DNA of 64,000 nt from Cryptomeria japonica (taxonomy: Eukaryota; Streptophyta; Pinopsida; Cupressales; Cupressaceae). The DNA lies in NCBI RefSeq assembly GCF_030272615.1, contig NC_081409.1, positions 911,738,340 through 911,802,339 of the forward strand, given 5' to 3'. This document shows, one piece after another, positions 1 to 9,898 of the stretch. Within the stretch, counting starts at the first letter, position 1. Each line of letters starts with the position of its first letter. The notes beneath the pieces were generated by a model, which had not been told where the DNA came from, did not search any database, and was given only the letters and a program-made list of their open reading frames with translations. A program made the translations under genes and the position numbers.

Positions 1-35
1 GAAGTCAAACTAGTAATCAATCAAGTAACTTGAGA

Positions 36-407
36 TGATACTCTTGCAATAAGTTTGTGCATAGAGCTACTGAATGCAGAAGTAGGATAGTGATGAATGG
101 CTATAGAAACATGGGTTATAATTAATCTTTCAATGAAGCAAGATTCATTTGTAATATGTACGAACATAGAGCAGTTGAGTGTAGGTCAAACTAAAGGTTT
201 GGAAATAACAACATGAATAATGGAAAGTTTCAAAGAATACAAAAATGTTATAAATGTGACAAGATAGTTCATATTACAAAACATTGTAGAAGCAAAACAC
301 AAAAGTCTAATGGCATGACAAGAAAAATTGACATTGACCAAGAAAGAGAGAAAATGAAGAAGATTTGGGTGAAGAAATTAGAGGAAAAGTCAGAAGTAAA
401 AAACTGA
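36..407 (+). pseudogene. H Gag-like fragment with three CCHC zinc knuckles
   Basis: One frame carries three successive retroviral-type zinc knuckles. The first (36-77) has its first Cys codon replaced by TGA. The second (about 141-182) keeps C, H and C but lacks the first Cys. The third (246-287) is a complete C-x2-C-x4-H-x4-C. Such knuckles bind RNA in Gag nucleocapsid. Two further in-frame TAA codons (123-125, 192-194) fit CAA-to-TAA decay. A Lys/Glu-rich tail follows to the stop after 404. The upstream part of the protein is outside the window. Confidence 0.55.
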
Positions 408-783
408 AGTTGAGTCTGCACCTTCAAAAGGTGTTGTACCTTCTTCTAGAAACTAACCAGACAACAAGATCTAAGGTGGGAGATTTGAAGGAATATCATA
501 TGATCCCTCAAGTTAAGTGGTGTTGAGGAATGCTTTCATCATTTTGGTGTTTGGAATGAAATTTCTGGTGATTGACGAATACTATGTTGAGTCTACAGTG
601 GGAATACAGTTTTTATCATCTTTTTAGGGTTCTTATGCATTTAATGTCAGTACACTGAAAAGTGGATATATTGGTTTTTCAAGCTCATTTTGTTCACTTT
701 TAGTTTGATATTTTGAGAGATCCCATGAAAAGAAGCAAAAAAAAATGCATCCTATATTGAAGAAGTAAACCCTAGTTGCATAC
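408..783 (+). other. H internal region, degenerate, no clear gene
   Basis: A stretch between the Gag-like fragment and the next H reading frame. Short open pieces exist, including one with an IDEYYVES-like string near 575-600, but frames break repeatedly and I recognise no domain. It is probably decayed H coding sequence. Confidence 0.35.
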
Positions 784-1050
784 ATGATGTCGATTTTGGC
801 TATTGTTGATGATTCTCTCAAGCCATGACTTGTGTTGAAGCCATATTTGTATGTTGCAACTATAACGGATAAAGAAGGTGCATTTTCTAATGTGCCAATT
901 CACTATTTTTACACTGAAGATGTTCGAACCTATATTCATGTAGACATTAGAGAAATGAGTCATAGAAGTTTCATTGACCTCTAGGAGAAAATGTTCAAAA
1001 ATGATGAGATAACTCTCAAAAGTGAGTATCAAAATATCACCAAGTTAGGG
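784..1050 (+). pseudogene. H unidentified ORF, first piece (left of Copia-1)
   Basis: From the paired ATGs at 784 and 787 a frame runs into the Copia-1 insertion at 1050. It is interrupted by TGA at 826-828 (CGA expected) and one TAG (CAG expected, near 990). The frame continues after Copia-1 at 7319 in register once the duplicated target site is removed: KLG before the insert is followed by LGIWRGFLEF after it. I do not recognise the family. The position, close to the 3' end of an LTR element, fits an accessory ORF rather than gag or pol. Confidence 0.45.
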
Positions 1051-1503
1051 TGTTGGTGTAAATAAATATTCATTATGGATATTATTACACTTTACTTAAG
1101 TTAACTTAGGATAATGCATCTCTTCGTAGTTTGGATTTGAGACACTTAGGGAAGTGTGCACATAGGGATAGAGCTTGTAGGAGAAATTCCACCTTTTGTG
1201 GTCTTATTTTGCTGTTACACTCCACATTCGGTGGGTCATCCACCTCTTGTGGAATATTATATTATTTCTCCTACCTACCCCTAGTATTTCTTACCTACCC
1301 TTGTTTCTCATTGAGCCACATGTCATGATTGTGTGCTTGTACATCCATATGGCCTTGCCTATATAAGAAGGCTTATATTCATTGTATTGGTATGAATCTA
1401 GTTGATCATTTTCATATTGATGAGAATACAGTTTATTCTTGTCATTTTTTTGTCTCTATTTTAATACTTTTCATTGTGCCCTTGATCTTAGCAAAATCTC
1501 ACA
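1051..1503 (+). repeat. Copia-1 5' LTR
   Basis: 453 bp, starting TGTTGGTGTA and ending AAATCTCACA. It is the same length as the copy at 6861-7313 and about 98% identical by eye. It carries the element promoter (TATA at 1360-1367). Confidence 0.95.
1360..1367 (+). promoter_or_regulatory. TATA box in Copia-1 5' LTR
   Basis: TATATAAG, about 140 bp from the 3' end of the LTR, in a suitable position for the U3/R boundary. It is conserved in the 3' LTR at 7170-7177 and, on the minus strand, in the LTRs of G. Confidence 0.7.
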
Positions 1504-1516
1504 TGGTATCAGAGCC
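1504..1516 (+). promoter_or_regulatory. Copia-1 primer binding site (initiator tRNA-Met)
   Basis: TGGTATCAGAGCC begins immediately after the LTR. It is the usual plant Copia primer site, complementary to the 3' end of initiator tRNA-Met. Confidence 0.9.
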
Positions 1517-2518
1517 ATTGGGGCTTCATTGATTGGTTTTTGGAGACATCGTGGAAGGCTTCTATTTTTGGATCTGAGGAACTGCACTTTTTGGAGGCAT
1601 CTTGGAGCGTTTTCGACCTCACCATTGCGTCTGGGAGGCCATTTCCATAAAAATCGAGTATAAATTTGACCTATTTTGGCGAAAATCGATTTTTGGGTGT
1701 GGAGGAAATTTTCTGCCCAATTCGAACGGTACGGTACGAAATTTTCGGAAACTTTTCAAAAAGAAAAAAAAAATTTCTGAAATTTTTTTTTTCCAATTTG
1801 AAAAAAAAAAAAAAATTTGAAAATTATTTTTGGGATTCGTACCTTCTGCCCAATCAGCAGCGCCCAGTCAGCATTTTCTTTGGAAATTTTTAGACCCTTC
1901 TCCGTTGAGCAGTTTGGATTTTTGGGTCAACTTTGGAGGCCCATAACTTGCTCAATTTTGCTTCTATTTGGGTGCAATTTTTTTTGATTTGGGCTAATTT
2001 TTCGTGCTCTTCGTAGTAGTGTGGTTATTTTCTAGTTTGGTGCATAGGTGTTTCAGAATTTTCAGATTCTCTCAGCTGTACCTGTCCAATCTTCAATTCT
2101 GTAACTTCAAAGGCCTCGTTTGAGCTCATACGACCTCTTTTTCAGGTGCCATTTTTTTTGAAAGTGCATGTTTTTTAATCTACTTTCATAATCTATGATC
2201 AGATTTCAAAGATTTTGAGTAGAAGTTATATTTTCAGATATTGGCCTTATTTGGCCTTTTTAGTATTTGTAAATTGCTTGGATCTTAGTTTAGATCTCTT
2301 GCACTATTAGTTTGAGTCTCTTTTGGCCTTATTGAGACAATTGTAAAATTGAAATCAGAAGTCCACTTTGCCATTTTTTGCAAGTGGCCCATTGTACACG
2401 CACTAAGTATAAAGTGCCAAATCATCACTTTTGGGAGGGTTCTTTGATTGAGTGAATTTGGGGGGGTGTCTTGTGTGATTGTGCCTCTCTTTCTTTGTGC
2501 TCTTTCATTTTTGTTGCA
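1517..2518 (+). other. Copia-1 5' leader, untranslated
   Basis: About 1 kb between the primer site and the Gag ATG. It includes a homopolymer-rich part (A and T runs, 1760-1830). No conserved ORF; short ATGs precede the Gag start. Confidence 0.7.
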
Positions 2519-3508
2519 ATGAGTCCTCATAAATCTCCACCCTTAACACCACATAATTATGCATCATGGAAAATTAAAGTATGGAGTAAATTAATGGAAA
2601 AGGGTCTCACGCATTACATAGATGGAACAATAGCACCACCACCTGATCCTAAGGCTGATCCTAATGCTCAATTAGAATGGCTTACTAAGAATTGCATGGC
2701 TCTTGGAACTTTGCGCAAGTATGTATCAGATGACCTCATCTTTCATATTGAAAAGTGTACTACAATCAAAGATGCTTGGGATATGTTTAAGAAATTGTAT
2801 GGTCAAGTTGATGAAATTAGAGGTTATAAGATTGACAATGAGCTCACCAACTTGGATCCCAAGAGTTTTGATACAATCCAAGATTATGTCACCAAAGCAA
2901 ATGAGCTAAGAGCAAAGCTTAAGGATTGTGGAATTGACAAAAAGGATGCTCAGTTGATATTCAACTTGTTGGACAAGCTTGCACCAGAATATGCAGCATT
3001 TGTGTCTAGCTTCCAAACTCATTGTTTGACAGTGGGGAGTTCCTATGTTATGCCTTCATTTGATGCTTTCACAGAAATGTTGATATTGGAACAATCTAAG
3101 TTGTTGAACATGGGACTTCTCAAGTCTTCAAAGTCCAAGGCTTTGGTGGCTAATCAAAGGAATCAAGGAAGTCAAGGCAAAGATTCCAACAAGAAGAAGA
3201 AGCAATCCAAGTCTAAGCCACAACAGGAAAAAGGACAATCATCCTCTCCACCACAAGGTGATTTTTTATCCTCTTCCAAGAAGGGGACACCACCTAAGAA
3301 GGATAAACCAACTTGTGCATATTGCAAGAAGTATGGTCATGATGAGCATCGATGCCACACAAAACAAGTTGATGAGTTAACTAATATTCTTAAGAAAAAC
3401 AACATCAACTTGCCATCCGCTTACACAAAGAAGGATTCATCTCCTTCCTCTTCCTCACATTCTAAGGGAAAAGGGCAAGCATTTGTGGCTACAACAAGTT
3501 CTTCATAG
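2519..3508 (+). pseudogene. gag: Copia-1 Gag
   Basis: The frame starts at the ATG at 2519 (MSPHKSPPLTPHNYASW). The same frame is open from 2471, but the conserved Gag N-terminus fits 2519. The 329-residue product has an N-terminal helical Gag region with the Copia-type NYASWKIKVW motif, then a Lys/Ser-rich linker, then an intact CCHC knuckle at 3314-3355 (C-AY-C-KKYG-H-DEHR-C). It ends at TAG 3506-3508, directly before the protease motif WILDSGAS in the same frame. In this family Gag and Pol form one polyprotein, so this stop is most likely CAG to TAG. Confidence 0.85.
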
Positions 3509-6500
3509 CAATGGATACTTGACTCGGGTGCTTCATATCACAGGGTTCTACAAAGGAGCAGTTTTCTTCATTGGAGCCATCTAAAGAACCTCACATTTAC
3601 ATAGGTGATGATACACAAGTAGAGGTTGAAAGGAAAGGTTCAGTTGACATGGATGATGGAACATTTGAGAATGTTCTCTATGTTCCTAACTTGTCTACCA
3701 ACCTTCTCTCTATCTACCAAATCACTCACTATGGAAATGGGAAAAAGGTTGAGTTTACACCAGATTCAGTTGTGGTAAAGGAACTTGATGATGATGCCTT
3801 GGTAGCAGTGGGACAAGTCAATGACAACTCAAGGCTTTATTCCTTCTCCCACTTTGTGCCAAGTTCACCTTCTAGGGCCTTGCTTACTCATTCAAATTCT
3901 GAAAGTAAGCTATGGCATGAGCGGTTTGGTCACCTCAATTACCGCTATCTTCAACAACTAAGCACTAAAGACATGGTCACAGGTCTACCTCGAATCAGTT
4001 TTTCAGAGGGTGTATGTTTAGGTTGTTCCATGGGCAAGCATCCCAAAGAGAAGTTTGATAAAGGGGAAGCTTGGAGAGCTTTTGAAGTTCTTGAACTTGT
4101 TCACAGCGATGTAGCAGGTCCATTTCCAACACCTTCATTTAGCAAGGCCCGCTATGTCCTCACCTTCATTGATGACTACTCCCGCTTCACTTGGGTCTAC
4201 TTTCTCATTCATAAGAGTGAAGTATTTGATAGATTTTAGGACTTCAAGACTTGTGTGGAGAAGCAATCTAGGAAAGTGGTCAAGATTCTTCGCACAGATA
4301 ATGGAAGGGAATATGTGAACAAAAGATTTGAGGATTTTTGTACATTTGAGGGGATTGATCTTCAACATTCTATAGCATACACTCCACAACAGAATGGAGT
4401 TGCAGAACGCAAGAATAGAACTCTCAAAGAAATGACTAGCTGTATGATACATGCACGTTCTCTTGATCCTGGTTTTTGGGCAGAGGCTATTAGTTGTGCC
4501 ACACATATCCAGAATCGGGTTCCTCACAAAACTTTGCAAGGTATTACTCCTTTTGAAGCTTGGCCTGGTAGGAAACTAATTGTGAGACATTTCAGAGTCT
4601 TTGGGTGTCTAGCATGGGCTCACATACCTTCGCAGAAATGCAAGGCATTGGAACCACAGAGTCAACCTTGCATATTTGTTGGATATCCTGAGGGTGTTAA
4701 GGCATATAGATTGATGGATCCTGAGACACATGAGGTGTTCATTGAGAGGAGTGTTCACTTTGAGGAAAGCTCTCCTAGCTTAGCCTCTCTACCTCCTCCA
4801 CCTTCCTCCATTGTGGATAGTGATGTTAGTGATAAAGATGATGAGACTCCTTCAACTTTGACTTGCAGGGTTACACCTTCGTAGGGTCCACTTGCAGTTG
4901 AGGAGCCTTGTTCTCCACCTCCACCTAGACCTCATTGGGCTTTACAAACACTTGAGTCCGCGGGTTCTCTTGTTGGTGATCCTTCAGATACACGGAGAAA
5001 TTGATCACAACATCAGGATCTTTCACATGCATTCATTGCTACTGCTTCTGATCCACAGACATTTCGGGAAGCATTAGGGGTTCTGAGTGGGACCAAGCTA
5101 TGGAGGAAGAGTATAGTTCCTTGATGAGGAACAACACATGGGATTTAGTCCATCTCCCTAAGGGGAGAAAGATGGTTCGATGTAAGTGGATCTATCAGAC
5201 CAAGTTTGTAGCGGATGGTAGTGTGGATAAGTATAAGGCTTGGCTTGTTGCGAAAGGTTTCTCTCAGGTTGCAGGTGTTGACTATACTGAGACCTTTTCA
5301 CCCGTAGCCAAGATGAACTCCATTCGCTTGACACTTGCTATTGCTGCAGCTCATGGTTGGGCTGTACATCAGATGGATGTGAAGAGTGCTTTTCTTCATG
5401 GTGATCTTGATGAGGAGATTTATATGGAGCAGCCACAGGGTTTCATCCAGGACACTTCTTTGGTTTGCAGACTAAGGAAATCTCTCTATGGCCTTAAGCA
5501 GGCCCCCAGGGCTTGGTACGCCAAGATGGATTCCTTTCTTCTCTCCGCAGGGTTCACCAGGTGTCATTCCGATCCGAATGTCTACATTTTGCGACAGGAT
5601 GACTCTCACTTTATACTTGTGTTCTATGTTGATGATTTGATCGTTACAGGGAGTATCACATCCATCATTAGCAGGGTCAAATCTTCTTTGCATGATAGAT
5701 TTGCTATGACTAACTTGGGTCTTTTGCACTACTTTCTCGGGATAGAGATTTCATAGTCACCTTCTGGGATTACACTAGCGCAGCCCAAGTATTCTCTTGA
5801 TCTACTTGCACACTTTCATATGGCTGATTGTAAGCCTGCCCTGACTCCCTTTCTTTCTGGAGTCAAGCTTGAGGCTCAGTGTTCTTCTCCACCAGTTGAT
5901 GCCACTTTGTATTGTCAGCTTGTGGGTAGTCTCATCTACTTGACTCATACACGCCCTGATATTTCATTTGCAATTGGCATGGTTTCCTGCTTCATGCAGG
6001 AACCACATGAACTTCATTGGAAAGCCGCCAAACACATCCTTCATTACATCCAAGGTACACATCACTATGGGATTCACTATGCAGCAGGCACAGGACTTTG
6101 CTTGGCTGGTTACATAGACTCCGATTGGGCTGGCGATCTTGATGATCGTAAGTCTACTTCCAGTTACATTTTTCACCTTGGTTCTAGCCCCATTTGTTGG
6201 CAGAGAAAGAAGCAACATGCTATTGCTCTCTCTTCGACTGAGGCTGAGTATCGAGGTGCTGTTAATGCAACGATTGAGACCATTTGGCTCTAGCAGATTC
6301 TCATAGAGTTTGGATTCACCACTCCACAACTGACAGTTCTACATTGCGACAATTAGAGTGCTATTGCAATCTCGAAGAACCCGGTCCAGCACCAGCGGAC
6401 CAAACACATCGAGATTCATATGCACTATATCTGAGAGCTCATTCAGGAGTAGGTCATTGATTTGCAGTATTGTCCTACAACGGAGCAAGTTGCTGACATA

Positions 6501-6587
6501 TTCACCAAACCTTTCACCGAGAGTAAGTTCCAGTAGTTGTGAGCTCTCTTGGGGGTGCGGGATGTGTCATTAGGTAGGGTCAGCTGA
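3509..6587 (+). pseudogene. pol: Copia-1 Pol: protease, integrase, RT, RNase H
   Basis: The aspartic protease motif DSGAS lies just after 3509, then a frameshift near 3540. The GAG-pre-integrase HHCC zinc motif (WHERFGH...CLGC) is at about 3910-4050. The integrase core follows with D (HSD), D (TDNG) and E (AERKNR) to about 4420. The RT occupies 5100-5753 with an intact YVDD at 5624-5635. RNase H follows with DSDWAGD and the STEAEY motif (about 6115-6260). Stops at 4237, 4882, 5754, 6291, 6354, 6450 and 6534 (TAG) and 5002, 6432 and 6540 (TGA) each sit where Gln or Arg is expected. A second frameshift lies near 5080. The terminal TGA is 6585-6587. Confidence 0.9.
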
Positions 6588-6849
6588 CTTCTCCTTCCTC
6601 TCTTATGGGGGGGGGGGACTTATTCCTCTTTGAAGTTTTGTCCTTCTTCTTTGAGAGTCTTTTGTACATTCATCTCTCTTTTGGGGGGGAGTTTTTTCCC
6701 ACTGGGTTTTCTACCTTTCTCCATTTGTGAGAGATTGCTTTGCATAGTTTTGCTTGCATTTGCATATTGTACATGGGTACCTATCATGGCCTAGTAGCTG
6801 GGACCTATCTTGCATTGTTGACTTGAGTCTTCATTCCCCTAAGTTGCAC
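6588..6849 (+). other. Copia-1 3' untranslated region
   Basis: T-rich sequence after the Pol stop with G runs at 6607-6616 and about 6684-6691. No ORF. A related stretch is retained in the interior of G on the minus strand (51760-52060). Confidence 0.65.
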
Positions 6850-6860
6850 TTAAGGGGGGG
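6850..6860 (+). promoter_or_regulatory. Copia-1 polypurine tract
   Basis: TTAAGGGGGGG abuts the 3' LTR and would prime plus-strand DNA synthesis. The same tract, preceded by AAGTTGCAC, is conserved in G (minus strand, 51742-51757). Confidence 0.85.
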
Positions 6861-7313
6861 TGTTGGTGTAAATAAATATTCATTATGGATATTATTACAC
6901 TTTACTTAAGTTAACTTAGGATAATGCATCTCTTCGTAGTTTGGATTTGAGACACTTAGGGAAGTGTGCACATAGGGATAGAGCTTATAGGAGAAATCCC
7001 ACCTTTTGTGGTCTTATTTTGCTGTTACACTCTACATTCAGTGGGTCATCCACCTCTTGTGGAATATTATATTATTTCTCCTACCTACCCCTAGTATTTC
7101 TTACCTACCCTTGTTTCTCATTGAGCCACATGTCATGATTGTGTGCTCGTACATCCATATGGCCTTGCCTATATAAGAAGGTTTATATTCATTGTATTGG
7201 TATGAATCCAGTTGATCATTTTCATATTGATGAGAATACAGTTTGTTCTTGTCATTCTTTTGTCTCTATTTTAATACTTTTCATTGTGCCCTTGATCTTG
7301 GCAAAATCTCACA
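6861..7313 (+). repeat. Copia-1 3' LTR
   Basis: 453 bp, TG...CA. It differs from the 5' LTR at about 10 sites, all C/T or G/A. The TATA box is at 7170-7177. Confidence 0.95.
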
Positions 7314-7520
7314 CAGGGTTAGGCATTTGGAGGGGTTTTCTTGAATTTTCTTATGATCCCAACTGTACGAAGGTTATTTTGAGTAGATTTCATGGAGATA
7401 CCATGTACTTAGACAAACCCTACAAAATTACAAAGAATGACATTAGGGCTTTGACTAGCCTTTGTGAAAAGGGTTTTATTCCTACTGTTCAACCCAACAA
7501 TAAGAATAATAAATCTAGTT
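7314..7520 (+). pseudogene. H unidentified ORF, second piece (right of Copia-1)
   Basis: Continues the frame of 784-1050 after the second target-site copy. Conserved-looking strings include GIWRGFLEFSYDP and a DKPYKITKNDIRALTSL segment. The latter has the feel of plant mobile-domain-type accessory ORFs carried by LTR elements, but I cannot confirm a family. The frame meets a TAA at about 7520 that could be CAA to TAA, because open coding continues for roughly 100 bp more. Confidence 0.4.
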
Positions 7521-8775
7521 AAAGTCTCAACCCGAAGTTTGGACATTCATTTGGTAAAGTCACTATTTCCATAGCTAGTGTCCATTTGATTGTCAACCCA
7601 GGGACATAATACTTGAAATGGGTCTGCACTATATATGCACTAAGTTCCTATGACAGCTATTCTTGCAACAACTAACATTATGTGAAAAAGATAAGCAATA
7701 ATTGAAACTATAGAAAGGATACAGGAAAACTTCTGCATAAATTCATAAAAGCAATACTGGATAAATTCAATGTTGATAAACAAAAATTACTCTGTTCTGG
7801 TTTGGCTGCAAGAACAATTAGTGGATCTGTTTCCAGTGGCTACAGGAATAGTCAATGCAAGAACGTCTACTACAGCTAAGGAAAGAAAAATAATCTTAAC
7901 AAATGCACAGGAACACTCACCAAGTGGGCCCCCTTGGATGAGTGATACCAGGCTTCCCAAAAACAACTCTAAAAGCTCATAATAACATGTTTTTATTCAT
8001 CATTCTTTGGAAGTCATTACATGATTCAGTATGAAAAGAAACTCAACAATACTTATGAAAAATCCTTTGCTCTATTTTTTCCTTCTCTTTCTATCTAACC
8101 TCCGAGAAGATAAAGAGCTTATTATTAAAAATAAATCATCTACAATAGACAACACAAATCACACTGAAAAGAAGAGACATATAATTGACCGAGAAAGGAG
8201 ATAGCTAGAGTTATGCTATAGGAAACACAGATCTAAACTGAACCACAGTCATAACATACTATGGCGGTATTTACAACTTCAATGTCCACCTAAGTTAGAC
8301 ATCGGTAGTATCGCTTGATTGCTCCTCTTATGTCGTTCCTTACGCTTCTCAGCTTTTTTGTTGTTCGATCTTTAGTCATCTTCTTAAGTATCCTTTACAA
8401 CAACTGGCGTGATAGGCAAACATCCACCACAACATCATTTATTCCCTGCACTATAAAAGAAATAACATACAAGAACATACATACGCATTTTATTTAATCA
8501 GGACATCTATTAATTTCACATATGATATTGCCCTAAACAATCCGCATGGCAATAGGAATAAATCACATGGCTGTAGGAATAAACTGGCAAAGATAAAACA
8601 TGATTTAATAGGTTCAGGCTAACATATGGAATACATATAGTAAGCTTCCAATACATCACTACTACTATGCAAACCAAAAGATGACAAAAACTCAAGAGTT
8701 CTGAGGATAGAAATATGACAATGTCTCAACTCATCACCTACAAAAAGATCTATGTAAACTGACACTATGAGTGAG
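7521..8775 (+). other. H internal region, no recognisable gene
   Basis: About 1.25 kb of AT-rich DNA between two H coding pieces. Short open stretches occur on both strands, with no domain, repeat or LTR terminus that I recognise. A further small insertion here cannot be excluded. Confidence 0.35.
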
Positions 8776-9242
8776 ATGACAAGAGCAAAGATGGATGGAA
8801 GAGCCATGATAATTGAAGACATTAATGATCCAGGAGTTAGATATGATACAAAGGTGCTTGTGTATAAGATTTATTTTTAGAATCATGAGGGTACTGCGAC
8901 TACAATCACCATTCATAGTTCTTTCTGAATAGTTGTGTGTGGAGATCAATACGATCTCTATGAAATTTTGTATGAGCAATTGATAGAGAATATAGAGAAG
9001 ATGAGGAAAATTAAGTATCCATTAAAATTTAGATCTTTGATTATTTATCTTGCATTCATGTATCTGAATGAGCTTTTCGGAAGGGATAATTATGCATGGG
9101 AGAAATCCACACCCGTTGGATAAAAAATGGGGTTGTATATCAGGGGTTTTGATACTTATACCTATAGAAGAGAAATTTGAGGATGGTTTGTGGAATTCAA
9201 GGAAAAGATGCAAGAAAGGTATAGATTTCCTCTAGATATAGT
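8776..9242 (+). pseudogene. H unidentified ORF, third piece (left of A)
   Basis: A frame starts at ATG 8776 and runs to the A insertion at 9242, with stops only at TAG (about 8878), TGA (about 8926), TAA (9121) and TGA (about 9178), each one transition from Gln or Arg. It resumes in register at 62352, so A inserted within a coding frame. The segment is helical with hydrophobic strings such as KFRSLIIYLAFMYLNELFG. That string resembles in spacing a part of the D ORF (RFHMISYLIYAIANLRSW). Function unknown; an accessory ORF of an LTR element is the best reading. Confidence 0.5.
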
Positions 9243-9898
9243 TGTTAATCCTATGAAGATCCGGTTAATACTTAGAGGAGGGGGTGAATCAATATTAATA
9301 CCCATTGAAACTTTAAAACCCAAAATCAAACTTATATCAGATCTGAAATCATTTATCAAATATCTCAACTTCTTTTATTAGATCTAACAACCTTTTTATC
9401 ATATTTGCTTAACACATTAATCAAATCATTTACCACATTTACCAATACTTTCACCACTTAAACAATCATATAGATTTGATCATTTACCAACTCATTAACC
9501 TCATCTATCAGATCAAATACTTTCTTTATCAACTCTTATCAGCTCTTATCAGTACCGATTACCTTTGATAAACTTATGATAAAACATCATAACTGGTGTC
9601 TCATAAATAATGCATGAAATGTAACATAAACAAGAACATCACATGAAAAACATTCCACACATGAACACCATAAGTTTTCAACGTGGAAACCCAAATATGG
9701 AAAAACCACTATGGGAGTTGGAACCCACAAATATTTGCACTTTTGAAGTACGCCCTGGTAGGAGATTAACCCCGTTAGGAGCTTACAATACACCTTGTTA
9801 GGAGAAGACCCTGTTATGAGTCACCCGGTTAAGGGATTTGCCTAGCAGCCCAGTTAGGAGCTTGATGCTTGATGATCTATTAGTATCAACCTCGTGAG
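9243..9898 (-). repeat. A 3' LTR, distal part (left of B)
   Basis: Matches 60643-61270 of the A 5' LTR from TGTTAATCCTATGA onward. It is cut at 9898 by B, whose target-site duplication gtgag is at 9894-9898 and 54950-54954; the LTR resumes at 54955. Confidence 0.92.

Larger units (their letters stand above)
1051..7313 (+). mobile_element. Copia-1: full-length Ty1/Copia LTR retrotransposon
   Basis: A 6,263-bp element with two 453-bp LTRs (TG...CA ends), a primer binding site matching the 3' end of initiator tRNA-Met, Copia-order gag-PR-INT-RT-RH, and a purine tract against the 3' LTR. The LTRs differ at about 10 of 453 positions, all transitions, so this is a fairly recent insertion. Flanks are taggg (1046-1050) and caggg (7314-7318), a 5-bp target-site duplication with one transition. 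At least 11 in-frame stops and two frameshifts make it non-functional. G in this window shares its LTR ends and purine tract. Confidence 0.95.

Noticed and set aside
1131-1663. Small plus-strand ORFs in the Copia-1 LTR and leader (also 6941-7522)
   Set aside because: They overlap LTR promoter sequence, the recurrence is due to the duplicated LTR, and the frames end at element boundaries.
3506-3511. Programmed readthrough at the Gag-Pol junction of Copia-1 (TAG followed by CAA)
   Set aside because: The context is not a full CARYYA readthrough signal, and the same CAG-to-TAG change occurs at many later positions in the element, so decay explains it better.
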